From assembly GCA_910588225.1 (NCBI GenBank), contig CAJUQT010000041.1, positions 1 to 38,702 on the forward strand: 38,702 nt of DNA, in the 5' to 3' direction. A program made the position numbers and the translations under genes. The notes beneath the pieces were generated by a model. That model worked only from the letters and a program-made list of their open reading frames with translations, did not search any database and was not told the DNA's origin. Positions 26,411 through 35,126 of the stretch are shown here, in pieces. The DNA is from an uncultured Acetatifactor sp. (GTDB taxonomy: Bacteria > Bacillota > Clostridia > Lachnospirales > Lachnospiraceae). Position 1 is the stretch's first letter; every line of letters begins with the position of its first letter.

Positions 26411-28711
26411 TCAGTTATAACGGCTGATAATCTCATTCTGCGCACTTTCGTCAAGCTGCACAAACTGAACGCTGAAACCGCCGATACGCACGATCAGGTC
26501 TCCATGGCGTTCCGGGTGTGCTTTCGCATCCAGCAAGTCCTCCAGATTCGCCGTGGTAATCTGTGCCATCTGCCCGCCGCCCAGAAGATAAGTGCGTATT
26601 GTCGAGGCAATATGCGTGCGCAGCGTGGGGTCGGACAGCATTCTGGTGGTCAGCACAACATTTAAAGTGGTACCGCCTACCCCTTTTTCAAGCGGCAGCT
26701 TTGCCACTGAGTTCAGCATGGCTGACACTCCGTTTTTATCCGCACCGGGGCGGGGTCCTATGCTGTTGCCCAGCGGTTCACCCGCAAACCGCCCGTCGGG
26801 AAGCGCCCCCGTCTTTTTGCCGAAGCCGATGCCCCCGGACAGCAGCGAACAGGCTCCTGTGTAGACATCCCCCCGGATGGATCTGTACTTTCCGCATTCG
26901 CTCCAGAATAAATCCAGTACCCGCGCTGCCATGGCGTCGGCCTCCTGGTCATCATTGCCGAATTTTGGGGCCCTATTCAAAAGCATCTGCCGTTCCTTTT
27001 CGTACCCCTCAAAGTTGGCGGCCAACGCGGAGACCAGTCTCTGCCTGGATATTTTCCCCTCCTGGAAGACCAGCTTTTTCACTGCCGTAAAAGAATCCGC
27101 CGCTGCCGCAAGACCTGCGGTTTCCACAACGCCGTAATTATATATAGGACCGCCGGCGTCATGGGGCTTCCCTTTTTCCAGGCATCCTTCCGTGAAGGGC
27201 GTTTTTACCAGCTTGGCAAAGTTGGCCGCGCGTACCTCCTGCCCGCTGTCACACAAATGGCAGAATATTCTGACAAAATATCGGAGCTGTATCTCAAATG
27301 CCGAAAAGAAGTCCTCAAAGCATGTAAAATCTTCAAACCTTCCGGTGTCCGGGCCAACCCTGACAGCGGGATTTGAAGTGCTCATGCCTCCGTTCATGGC
27401 ATACTCGAAAAGCTTGGCCAGATTAAACTGTCCATCCTCACAGCCAAAGTTGCTCTTTCCCGGTATCTCTATCTCCTGGCAGCCCAGCATCGTGTAATCC
27501 AGTGCATCTTCCAGAGGCGTGCCGATCTGCATAAGGCCCTTTATCACCGTTTCATCGCTTACGACCGTGGGGTCGGACATGCCCTCCGACCACAGCTGCA
27601 CCGCAAGGGCCAGCATTTCTCCGGGCGAATTTTTATGTACGCGCACTGACATACGGGGATGCGTATCATGAATCTCACGCAGTATCTGCAGCAGCAGATA
27701 GGACAGCTCATTGGAAGCATCAGTACCGTCCGGCTTCTGTCCGGAAAGTGTTACATTGTGGGAGCCGTTTTCCCAGATTTTGAAGACAATGGAGACCATC
27801 GAATCCTCGGTTGAAATAACGTCGCCCTCTTCTTTCGAACTCTGATAGAAAGGATAAAGGTACTGGTCCATACGCCCCATACAGTCCACCCAGTCCCAGA
27901 GAGACAGACACCATATCAGCTGTACCGCCTGATACAGCTTCCGGGGTTTTCTGTGCGCCACATACCCACAGTTTTCCGCTATTTCCCGATAATATCTCCT
28001 TTGAACATCGGTAACCTGCCCGCCTTCGGCAAGCTGTGCGGCCTTCTCGGCGTATGTTTCCAGCCACCGCGACATTCCCCGGATAATGATGCGGTTTGCC
28101 TCATAAAAATCCGCACTTTCCTGATCTCTGACATTTTCGGCAGCGTATCTGTCTATCAGCGCCAGCATGCCGTCCAGTCCGTTTTCCAGCAGCCTGGAAT
28201 AGTCGGGCACAGTGTGCCCCTGGTAACCGCCCGCATGAAATAGCGCGTCCTTTTCCAGCGCCCTGAATTCTGTCCTGCCGACAGTACGCTCCCCCTCCTC
28301 CGCAATGTGACGTTTTGTCAGCGGAGCCAGCCTGCGGTAAAGCACTTCAGCCTGTTCCCTGTCGGGATCCTCCAGCACGCTTTCGGCACCGCGGATGCCC
28401 AGGCTGAAATGCTCTATCATGGCATATTGAGGACGGGTGATGCCCACAACAGCTTCGTTTTCAAATATCACAAACGGGGTTTCCATCCAGGAGCGCACAA
28501 TGCTGTTGGCAAGATTGATGACATAGGGCGCATCCGGATGCTCCGTGAACTCAGCCAGAAACGGATTCGTCAGGTTGTCCACTTCCACCGGACAGCACCA
28601 GGTCTTTTCCCGATATGTGAATATCTGCAGCCTTTGGCTGATTTCCTTTTTTACTGCAGCCATGCGGGAGGAAAGCACAATTCTTTCCTCTGTGCTTGTG
28701 TAATCTCTCAT
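26411..28711 (-). CDS. Glycyl radical enzyme 2, eliminase-type, substrate unknown
   Basis: A 766-residue PFL-like enzyme of normal family length. The radical motif IVRIGGFSVQF places the radical at Gly745. The active-site loop MLGCQEIEIPG gives Cys411 with Glu413. GRE1 and GRE2 share the pattern C-x-E-x-x-I-P, although the surrounding sequences differ widely. The common glycerol/propanediol/choline enzymes have GCVEP in this place, so a different substrate is likely. The ATG is preceded by GAGGAG. It is the last gene of the unit GH20 - GH109-like - activase 2 - GRE2. No microcompartment, aldehyde dehydrogenase or proC-type genes are near, arguing against propanediol, choline or hydroxyproline use. 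Confidence 0.9.
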   Translation of the reverse strand: MRDYTSTEERIVLSSRMAAVKKEISQRLQIFTYREKTWCCPVEVDNLTNPFLAEFTEHPDAPYVINLANSIVRSWMETPFVIFENEAVVGITRPQYAMIEHFSLGIRGAESVLEDPDREQAEVLYRRLAPLTKRHIAEEGERTVGRTEFRALEKDALFHAGGYQGHTVPDYSRLLENGLDGMLALIDRYAAENVRDQESADFYEANRIIIRGMSRWLETYAEKAAQLAEGGQVTDVQRRYYREIAENCGYVAHRKPRKLYQAVQLIWCLSLWDWVDCMGRMDQYLYPFYQSSKEEGDVISTEDSMVSIVFKIWENGSHNVTLSGQKPDGTDASNELSYLLLQILREIHDTHPRMSVRVHKNSPGEMLALAVQLWSEGMSDPTVVSDETVIKGLMQIGTPLEDALDYTMLGCQEIEIPGKSNFGCEDGQFNLAKLFEYAMNGGMSTSNPAVRVGPDTGRFEDFTCFEDFFSAFEIQLRYFVRIFCHLCDSGQEVRAANFAKLVKTPFTEGCLEKGKPHDAGGPIYNYGVVETAGLAAAADSFTAVKKLVFQEGKISRQRLVSALAANFEGYEKERQMLLNRAPKFGNDDQEADAMAARVLDLFWSECGKYRSIRGDVYTGACSLLSGGIGFGKKTGALPDGRFAGEPLGNSIGPRPGADKNGVSAMLNSVAKLPLEKGVGGTTLNVVLTTRMLSDPTLRTHIASTIRTYLLGGGQMAQITTANLEDLLDAKAHPERHGDLIVRIGGFSVQFVQLDESAQNEIISRYN

Positions 28712-28785
28712 CTGTCTTCTCCTCGTTTTTCATAATAACTCAGGGTCTTCTTTGCTACCGTTTTCTTTTCAGACATATTTCGAAA

Positions 28786-29685
28786 TCAGCTTATGATACA
28801 TCGTTTGCCGCAAATACCCGTGATTTTCTCACAATAATGCTCTATCTCCGCCCGGGCAGGGGGCTCGGTGTCATACATGCCGTCAATTCCCAGCTTCTCC
28901 GCCTTGCCAAGCCCCAGCCTGTGAAAGGGTTCCAGCTGTACTTCATGAATACAGGTATATTTCCGCGCTGTCTCAGCGATACCCAGAATATGTTCCCGGC
29001 ACAGATTCGCCCCCGGCACCATGGGACAGCGCAGAACCACCCTGGCCTGTATGGCCTCCAGCCTGGCAAGGTTCTCCAATACAGGCGTCTGAGGTCTGCC
29101 GCAAAGCTTCCTGTGCATTCCCTCCCCTGTGGCCTTGTAGTCAAAATAAAACAAATCCGTAAACCGGGCAGCCTGCATAAGCTTATCTGTATCCACCATG
29201 CCGCAGGTTTCCACACAGCTGGTCAGACCCTGTTTCTTACACTCCTTTAAAAACGCTATGGCAAAGTCCGCCTGCAGCAGCGGTTCTCCCCCGGAAAGCG
29301 TCACACCGCCGCCGCTTTCCCGATAAAGCGGCTCATCTTTCATGACTTCCGCCATAACCTCTTCCACAGACAGCTGTCTGCCCACAAGTGACAGCGCCTG
29401 TGTACAGCAGACCGCCGCACAGGTCCCGCAGCCGGCGCACAGACTTCTGTCATACACATGCACCCCCTGTGAAAAAGCATGAGCGCCGTTTTTGCAGACT
29501 CCGACACAGTCTCCGCACCCAATGCACCGGGCGGCGTCATACATTATCTGCGGCGCAGCTGAAAGCCCTTCCGGATTATGACACCACACACATTGCAGCG
29601 GACAGCCCTTCAAAAATACCACCGTCCTGACGCCAGGTCCGTCAAAAAGAGAAAATCGCTGCAGATGAAAAATATTGCCGGTCAT
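28786..29685 (-). CDS. Glycyl radical enzyme activase 2 (radical SAM)
   Basis: A 299-residue activase. CPLQCVWCHNPEG holds the radical SAM cluster (Cys28, 32, 35). A two-cluster ferredoxin insert is complete and regular: CIGCGDCVGVC and CAGCGTCAAVC (about residues 54-95). TLSGGEPLLQ follows. It differs clearly from activase 1, so each activase is presumably specific for its neighbouring GRE. It starts 46 bases after the GH109-like gene with AGGAGG before the ATG and ends 74 bases before the GRE2 start. Confidence 0.93.
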   Translation of the reverse strand: MTGNIFHLQRFSLFDGPGVRTVVFLKGCPLQCVWCHNPEGLSAAPQIMYDAARCIGCGDCVGVCKNGAHAFSQGVHVYDRSLCAGCGTCAAVCCTQALSLVGRQLSVEEVMAEVMKDEPLYRESGGGVTLSGGEPLLQADFAIAFLKECKKQGLTSCVETCGMVDTDKLMQAARFTDLFYFDYKATGEGMHRKLCGRPQTPVLENLARLEAIQARVVLRCPMVPGANLCREHILGIAETARKYTCIHEVQLEPFHRLGLGKAEKLGIDGMYDTEPPARAEIEHYCEKITGICGKRCIIS

Positions 29686-29731
29686 AAGCCCCTCCTGTTC
29701 TCATACCGCATCTGCCCGGGCAGATATCGTC

Positions 29732-30937
29732 TCACAAACCGGGAGCCATATGCCATTTCCCGCCTGTAAAATCAGGGAAAGCCACCACCGCGCCGCCTTT
29801 TGCTATGGACATTTCCGAGAGTGCGGTAACAGCCATCCAGCCTGCCGCATCGTACACATCCACAGGCATTGGCTTCTCTTCCCGGAGACTGCGGAAGAAA
29901 AACTGGAATTCCAGCCAGTCCATTCCGTCATGCCCACCTCTGACACCATCTCTGATGTACGCTTTCCAGATGGGATGCTCATACTCTTCCTGGTAATTTT
30001 CGGCATTGCCGACACAATGCTTCCTCCAGTCAAAATCGTGAGCGAGATCCTCTTCCCGGTCCAGAAACACAGAATCCGTAACCTCTTCGTACATCCCCTT
30101 CGTTCCCCTGACCGTAAACCCCCGGGAATAATACCTCGGCAGAGAAGTGTCCAGTGTGAGAGTAATTGTTTCGCCCCGGGCACATTTAATGACGGTAGTT
30201 ACAATGTCTCCCTGCGCAAACGTACTGTTTTTCAGGATTTCGTCATCTTTTTTCTGTGTCAGAATATAGTCGCGCAGTCCTGCCGCTTTGGAGGCTGTGG
30301 AAGAAAGCGTCAGCATCCGGTTCCCATGATTGATATCCAGCACTTTGGCAATGGGTCCCAGTTCATGGGTGGGATAATTTTCACAATTTCTGCTCAGGTA
30401 ATTGCGGAGCCTGTAATGGCGGTTCTCCTTTCCCCAGACAATCTCACTCCGCAGGTCATGGTGATAACCCCCCGCACAGTGTACCACCTCTCCGAACAAA
30501 CCTTTCCTGACCATATTCAGCACCATCAGCTCCCGTCTGCCAAAGCAGCAGTTTTCCAGAAACATAAATGGTGTGCCCGTCTTCTCATAAGCCTCCACCA
30601 GCGCAAAGCAGTGCCTCAGTTCATAAGCGCCGCCTACTTCCATTGCCGTGGCCTTACCTGCGTACATGGCGTCCAGAGCGATTTCCACATGGCTTTCCCA
30701 CGCTGTGGCAATAATGACAGTATTCACATTTTCATCCCTGATTACCTCCCGGTAATCGGCATAAACCGCAGGTTTCTGCTGTCCGGCGTTCACAACTGCC
30801 TCTGCCCCGGTCTGTGCTCTGTCCCCGTACACGTCACAGACAGCCGTCACCTGTTCGCCCTGTCTCAGAACCACCTCCCTCAACAGTGACAGGCCGCGGC
30901 CGCCTAATCCGATAAATCCAATCTTAATCAATTCCAT
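29732..30937 (-). CDS. Gfo/Idh/MocA oxidoreductase resembling GH109 alpha-N-acetylgalactosaminidase (copy 2)
   Basis: A 401-residue NAD(P)-binding protein (GFIGLGGRGLSLL). The blocks LENCCFGRRELMVLNM, EVVHCAGGYHHDLR and YPTHELGPIAKVLDINHGNR agree closely with GH109 alpha-N-acetylgalactosaminidase signatures, more so than copy 1. It could remove alpha-GalNAc by redox-assisted elimination, or act as a 3-dehydrogenase of a free sugar or glycoside. There is no signal peptide, unlike most characterised GH109 members. It lies between the GH20 gene and the GRE2 activase gene in one transcription unit, mirroring copy 1, which shares an operon with GRE1. Confidence 0.87.
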   Translation of the reverse strand: MELIKIGFIGLGGRGLSLLREVVLRQGEQVTAVCDVYGDRAQTGAEAVVNAGQQKPAVYADYREVIRDENVNTVIIATAWESHVEIALDAMYAGKATAMEVGGAYELRHCFALVEAYEKTGTPFMFLENCCFGRRELMVLNMVRKGLFGEVVHCAGGYHHDLRSEIVWGKENRHYRLRNYLSRNCENYPTHELGPIAKVLDINHGNRMLTLSSTASKAAGLRDYILTQKKDDEILKNSTFAQGDIVTTVIKCARGETITLTLDTSLPRYYSRGFTVRGTKGMYEEVTDSVFLDREEDLAHDFDWRKHCVGNAENYQEEYEHPIWKAYIRDGVRGGHDGMDWLEFQFFFRSLREEKPMPVDVYDAAGWMAVTALSEMSIAKGGAVVAFPDFTGGKWHMAPGL

Positions 30938-31011
30938 ATTGTCAGCTCCTCTATTCCCTTCCGCAGTATGTAACGGTTCAGCCGGCTCCCTGACCCGTTA
31001 CACCGACGCTA

Positions 31012-32586
31012 TCAGTCCGATATTACATTGCAGGTCGAAATATAACGCCATGGCCTCTTAGCCTTCACCTGCAGGAGCTCCTCCTCCAGTTCAGGAATGG
31101 AAGTGCTTTCTCCTCTCAGATATTCCTCAAGCCGCTCTTTACAGCTTTCCAGTCTCTGCATCAGTCCGCCCAGCCGGATATCCTGCACATCGAATCCATG
31201 AGGTTTCTTCTCTGTCATCCACATCTTCTGACAGGCTCTGTGAAAGGCCCTGACGGCTTCAATCGCCTGCACATAATCCTCTTCTGCCAGCTTTTTCAGC
31301 CCGTCTGTGTCATTCTCCCGGTAGCAGGTTCTGGTCTTCCTGCCCAGCTCACTCTTAACCACAAGCGCTCTGCAAAGCGCCTCGTAAGAGTCAAAGAGAT
31401 ATTCATACTCTCCCTTGCCCTCCGCATTGTGAAGCACTTCCGCCAGCTGTGCATAATACCCGCCATACTCACGCCCACTGTGCCGCGGCTCCTCAAACCC
31501 CATAAACACATCCACATATAGCAGATACTTACAAAAGCTTCCGGTATTTCCTCTGTCGATATTCAGTCTGTCCAGCAGCATAAAGGTATCGAAATCCGCC
31601 CCCACAATCTCCCGGAAATGTTCCTTAATGATACTCATATCCTCCGTTCCCCGGTCTGTCTCCACGGCATACATCAGCGCGGGAAGCACGGCAAATTTAG
31701 AGCACTCATCCCCGTCGTCTCCCCAGGCGGTCAGAAACCAATCTTCAACACCGCCCTCTCTGCATGCCTGCAAAGCCTCCTTCGTGGCATTCATGCTGAA
31801 TTCATTGTCCGGTGCAAAGCCTTTCCAGGTCCAGGCTCCGCCCGCGAAAATCACTTTTCTTCCAAAAGCCCTGTTCAGCTCTATCATATTGGTATAGCGC
31901 TGTCTGTCTGTGGTATAATAATCCCAGTACACAAAGGACACATTCTCCGGCAGCTGTACATTCTCCTTCAGCCATTCTGTGCTGATGCTTCCGCCCTGGT
32001 AATAATCTGGGGTATTCAACGCCAGTTTACAGAACATGTCGCTCCAGATCATGGGCTCAAAGCCATACTTGGCAGCCAGCTCACAGACTTTGTTCAGGTG
32101 CCTGCAAATCAGCTGAAAGCGATCCTCATATCCATGCCGCTCCAGATATTTTCCCAGACCGACATTGTGCGCTTCATCCATCCCAACATGAATTTTTGCG
32201 GTGGATACGCACTGCCGCAGTGTGGAAAACATCCTCTCCAGCAGCTGGTAGGTCCCCTCCTCGTCAATCAGCAGGATATCGTCGCAGTCACGGATATCCT
32301 GGTATTCGTCCCATCTGAACATACATTTCAGGTGGGCCAGAGTCTGAATACAGGGCACCAGCTCCACTCCATAGCCTGCCAGAATTCCATCCAGCCTCTT
32401 CAGCTCCTCTTTTGCATATCTGCCTCTCATATAGCCAAAGAAAGGCTCGTTATCCACTTCGTAAGTCTCTTCCGTATAAAGCATTAGTGTGTCATAGCCC
32501 ATCTTCGCCATGATACCTGCATAACGCTCAATGGCCTCTGTTTTCATCACACCGTTTCTGGAACAATCCAACATAATTCCTTTCAT
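31012..32586 (-). CDS. Beta-N-acetylhexosaminidase-like, family GH20, single-domain intracellular type
   Basis: A 524-residue enzyme that begins directly with the catalytic barrel (MKGIMLDCSRNGVM, then a strand-helix pattern), lacking the usual GH20 N-terminal domain. KIHVGMDEAH contains the catalytic Asp137-Glu138 pair of the substrate-assisted mechanism; WSDMF and the tryptophan-rich late barrel fit the family. The layout recalls intracellular GcnA-like hexosaminidases. It would release terminal beta-GlcNAc or beta-GalNAc from imported oligosaccharides, feeding the NagB-like step. AAGGAGTG precedes the ATG. It is the first gene of a four-gene unit under the LacI-type operator at 32769-32782. 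Confidence 0.87.
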   Translation of the reverse strand: MKGIMLDCSRNGVMKTEAIERYAGIMAKMGYDTLMLYTEETYEVDNEPFFGYMRGRYAKEELKRLDGILAGYGVELVPCIQTLAHLKCMFRWDEYQDIRDCDDILLIDEEGTYQLLERMFSTLRQCVSTAKIHVGMDEAHNVGLGKYLERHGYEDRFQLICRHLNKVCELAAKYGFEPMIWSDMFCKLALNTPDYYQGGSISTEWLKENVQLPENVSFVYWDYYTTDRQRYTNMIELNRAFGRKVIFAGGAWTWKGFAPDNEFSMNATKEALQACREGGVEDWFLTAWGDDGDECSKFAVLPALMYAVETDRGTEDMSIIKEHFREIVGADFDTFMLLDRLNIDRGNTGSFCKYLLYVDVFMGFEEPRHSGREYGGYYAQLAEVLHNAEGKGEYEYLFDSYEALCRALVVKSELGRKTRTCYRENDTDGLKKLAEEDYVQAIEAVRAFHRACQKMWMTEKKPHGFDVQDIRLGGLMQRLESCKERLEEYLRGESTSIPELEEELLQVKAKRPWRYISTCNVISD

Positions 32587-32645
32587 TCTCTCACTCCTTC
32601 CGCAGTTTTGTTTTGCCTTCTCCGTGTCTTTGAAGCTGCTCTATG

Positions 32646-32678
32646 GAGAAAGGGAGGGAAAGCCTCCCTCCCTTTCTC
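32646..32678 (-). other. Leader hairpin of the GH20 operon, copy of the importer intercistronic hairpin
   Basis: A perfect 13 bp stem (GAGAAAGGGAGGG at 32646-32658 with 32666-32678) and the same 7-base loop as the hairpin at 8906-8932. Here it stands between the promoter and the GH20 ribosome site. It lacks a U run on the minus strand, so it may protect the 5' end of the mRNA or cause partial attenuation. Confidence 0.75.
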
Positions 32679-32684
32679 ATCCGC

Positions 32685-32717
32685 TTAGTTCTGGTTTATA
32701 TTTTTTCTTCCATACAT
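32685..32717 (-). pseudogene. Remnant of a second sugar-binding-protein gene (3' end only)
   Basis: The minus strand reads as a 10-codon ORF, MYGRKNINQN-stop, whose last codons and 3' flank match the end of the binding-protein gene at 8948 (NMNQN-stop). The DNA match runs over 32642-32696 against 8899-8959, including a 34 bp identical block. The promoter just upstream also matches the importer promoter. The simplest reading is that nearly the whole coding sequence of a duplicate was deleted, fusing its promoter to its tail. The 341-base gap 32587-32927 holds this remnant, the hairpin and the promoter and nothing else I can see. Confidence 0.7.
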
Positions 32718-32761
32718 TATTGCAGATTATTTGTTACATTTATTGTCGTGTTCTATTGCTA

Positions 32762-32790
32762 ATTGTATCATTAACGTTAATGTCTGTCAA
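32762..32790 (-). promoter_or_regulatory. Promoter of the GH20-GRE2 unit with LacI-type operator in the spacer
   Basis: Minus strand: -35 TTGACA (32785-32790), 17 bases, -10 TACAAT (32762-32767). The perfect 14 bp palindrome CATTAACGTTAATG lies at 32769-32782 within the spacer, as in the importer promoter; the two promoters differ at only two positions over 29 bases. Confidence 0.88.
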
Positions 32791-32927
32791 CATTATTTTC
32801 TATTTTTGTATGGATTTTTGCAACAGACTCCGTGATTTAAAAAAAGCGTCAGAAAACTGCCGTTTATCGGCACAGTGCTTCTGACACTTCTTTAACCTTA
32901 AAAAGCATGCACATTTATGGGTGCTTT

Positions 32928-34991
32928 TTAACATTGCAGCCGTATCACTGCCCCTTCATAAAGCCCAAGGTTCAGGCCCCTGCAGCGAATCTCATTTCCG
33001 GCAGCCTCCAGTTTCCCGCCTGCGCCGTTTCCATCTGTCAGGCTGGCAGATTTCACTTTGCCAGGTACGCGTATCGTCATCTCATCCACCCTGTCCGCAG
33101 TCAGATTTGCCGCAAACAAAGCCATCTCATTCTTCCTCTTCTTTACACATAAAAGCATGTAAGACCCATTGTCCACAGTCACACTGCTGCCTCCTGAAAG
33201 CCGTCCGCAGATTTCCTTTAAAAGTCTCACCCGGTAATTTGTATAAAATCCGTCTCCCACCGCTCCGCTGCCCGCATAAATAACTACTCTGCCTCCCAGT
33301 GAATTCCGGAATTCCGTAAAGCCCGGATATTCTCTTCCCCCGGGTGTCATCAGACGGCTGAGCTCCTCCGCCCCCTTCAGGAAAAGATGACTCCACTTTC
33401 CACCGTCTATCCGGGAGGGAACACGTACAGGACTGCCGTCCTGATGCCGCATGGTACACAGCAGTTCGCCGGCACTGACGCATTCCACAGTCTCTCCGAC
33501 CTCCGCCCCCAGACAGGCTCCGAAGCCTCTCCTTATCAAAATCCCGGCGGCCCCCGCATCCAGCAATACGCCCTTCGTCAACACAAACCGAATCTCTTCG
33601 TCCTTCAATAACGCAGCCGTACAGGCATCCAGTGCCACACAGGCAGTTTCTTCCAAATGTTCCGGCGTCACATACCTGCAGGCAATGCCGCATTTTACCA
33701 GCACCGTATCCCACATTCTTCCCTGTGCCAGCTCATCCATTTCTCTGACCTTTTTCAAATTCCAGGGACTTCCGGCCCGCTCCGGCGCCGTCACCAGAGC
33801 AATTCCGTCACTCTGCCAGTCCCAGAGCCCCCAGCTCTGCATGGTACGGACAAAGGGGGCAAGCTTCATCAGCAGCTCTCCGTATTCCGGCTCCTCGGCC
33901 AACACACAGCCTTCCAAATCATAAAGGCTCAGGGTGATTCCCGCACTTCCCAGAAATGCCGCCAGCATAATCTGATACCCGGTAGCTGCCAGAGATTTGG
34001 ACCATCTGGTAAAACGGGTGTTCTCGATCTCCGGGTAAAAGGCAAATTCTTTTCGGTACTGACTGGCCACATTGACTTTCAACTGTTCAAACATCAGATA
34101 AGAAGTGAAAAAATCCTTCGGTGCCGACTCGCTGTAGGGTCCGAAATAAGGTCTGAGAAGCGGCATATCCTTTCCGCTTAAGCTTTCCAGAAAATCTCCC
34201 CAGCGGCGTCCCTCCACGCTGTGTACATCCGGCGTGGAAGTCATAATGGCAATCCTGGTCTCCGGCGAGACCTCATGAATGTTATGCTCCACCCAATGGG
34301 CCGTTTCTGTCATACATTCCCCGGTAAACGCCATCCAGTCAGCTCTGGCACTGCCTTCCAGGATTTCTGTCACCAGCTCTTCCCGGGTGTAGGAAGCATG
34401 CATCCTGGCATTGTACATAGCCATATGTCTCGGACAAAAGCACCCATAATCCGTCTTCCTCCCCGAATGCTTACCCTGCCATCGGGCTTTCACCGCCGTC
34501 CCGTGATTGTGAAAGCGCATATCATCGTCTATCCAGATGACATCCGGCCTGGTAGCCGCCCACATCCGCAGCTTTTTCCCCGCAGTTTCACGGAATTTCT
34601 CCCCCGCCATGCAGGCGACTCCCCCGGATTCCATTCCCTTCTCGTCCACGTACATTTCCCATCGGTATACATTCCGCAGATCCGCGGCACCGTCCGTGGC
34701 TCCGAACAGGTTCTGGTAATTCAGCTGATAGGATATGCCCTTTTCTCTAAGGCGTACGGCCAGCTGCCTTACCACCTCCACATAATAAACTGTGTGTTCC
34801 GGGGTATCAGGAAGGTAGTACCAGCAGGGATTCAAATCCACATACAGCATGATTGCCGGAATCTGATACCTGACGCAGAATTCCAGCAATCCCTCCATAC
34901 GATTCCGGATGGTTTCCTCATGGAACAGAGGGGCACAGGGCAGATAGTATCTCAAAATGTAATTGGCCTGCTCCGATTTTCTCTCCCACAT
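32928..34991 (-). CDS. Predicted cytoplasmic glycoside hydrolase-like protein of unrecognised family
   Basis: A 687-residue protein I cannot assign. The first ~400 residues alternate strands and helices like a TIM barrel (AIMLYVDLNPCWYY, GISYQLNYQNL, DVIWIDDDMRFHNHG, RIAIMTSTPDVHSV). Candidate acids are Asp155-157, Glu225 (FTGECM) and Glu321/Glu323 (FYPEIENTRF). The centre looks like an alpha/beta domain with a glutaminase-like fold and the last ~80 residues like a beta domain, an order reminiscent of GH42-type enzymes. There is no signal peptide. It is the second gene after GH43 under a LacI-type operator, so a role in the same oligosaccharide pathway is likely. GGGGAAG precedes the ATG. Confidence 0.6.
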   Translation of the reverse strand: MWERKSEQANYILRYYLPCAPLFHEETIRNRMEGLLEFCVRYQIPAIMLYVDLNPCWYYLPDTPEHTVYYVEVVRQLAVRLREKGISYQLNYQNLFGATDGAADLRNVYRWEMYVDEKGMESGGVACMAGEKFRETAGKKLRMWAATRPDVIWIDDDMRFHNHGTAVKARWQGKHSGRKTDYGCFCPRHMAMYNARMHASYTREELVTEILEGSARADWMAFTGECMTETAHWVEHNIHEVSPETRIAIMTSTPDVHSVEGRRWGDFLESLSGKDMPLLRPYFGPYSESAPKDFFTSYLMFEQLKVNVASQYRKEFAFYPEIENTRFTRWSKSLAATGYQIMLAAFLGSAGITLSLYDLEGCVLAEEPEYGELLMKLAPFVRTMQSWGLWDWQSDGIALVTAPERAGSPWNLKKVREMDELAQGRMWDTVLVKCGIACRYVTPEHLEETACVALDACTAALLKDEEIRFVLTKGVLLDAGAAGILIRRGFGACLGAEVGETVECVSAGELLCTMRHQDGSPVRVPSRIDGGKWSHLFLKGAEELSRLMTPGGREYPGFTEFRNSLGGRVVIYAGSGAVGDGFYTNYRVRLLKEICGRLSGGSSVTVDNGSYMLLCVKKRKNEMALFAANLTADRVDEMTIRVPGKVKSASLTDGNGAGGKLEAAGNEIRCRGLNLGLYEGAVIRLQC

Positions 34992-35012
34992 AGTTTCTTC
35001 CCCTTTTCCTTT

Positions 35013-35126
35013 TCAGGAGCCGTAATTGGCGAAAAGACAGATCTGCATCTCCGCCTCTCCTGTTTCACCGGGTTTCGTTTTCTTCAGCAGCGTCGCCCCG
35101 GCCTCCAGCTCCAGCATCACATTACT
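35013..35126 (-). pseudogene. Fragment of a GH28-like gene
   Basis: An open stretch of 37 codons bounded by stops. It begins SNVMLELEAGATLLKKTKP, matching SNVTLELETGASLLAKTEP in the GH28-like protein of this window (14 of 19 identical), and ends with unrelated residues FANYGS before TGA. It has no start codon of its own in a plausible place. It fills most of the 34992-35168 gap between GH43 and the 687-residue gene. It is best read as a scrap of a deleted GH28 paralogue. Confidence 0.65.

Noticed and set aside
24214..28711. Reading the two GRE genes as pyruvate formate-lyase
   Set aside because: Both lack the Cys-Cys pair of PFL and have C-x-E loops of eliminase-type enzymes; activases carry the extra ferredoxin clusters absent from PflA.
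24214..28711. Assignment of GRE1 or GRE2 as propanediol, choline or hydroxyproline enzymes
   Set aside because: The GCVEP/GCVET-type loops and the usual partners (microcompartment shell, aldehyde dehydrogenase, proC) are absent.
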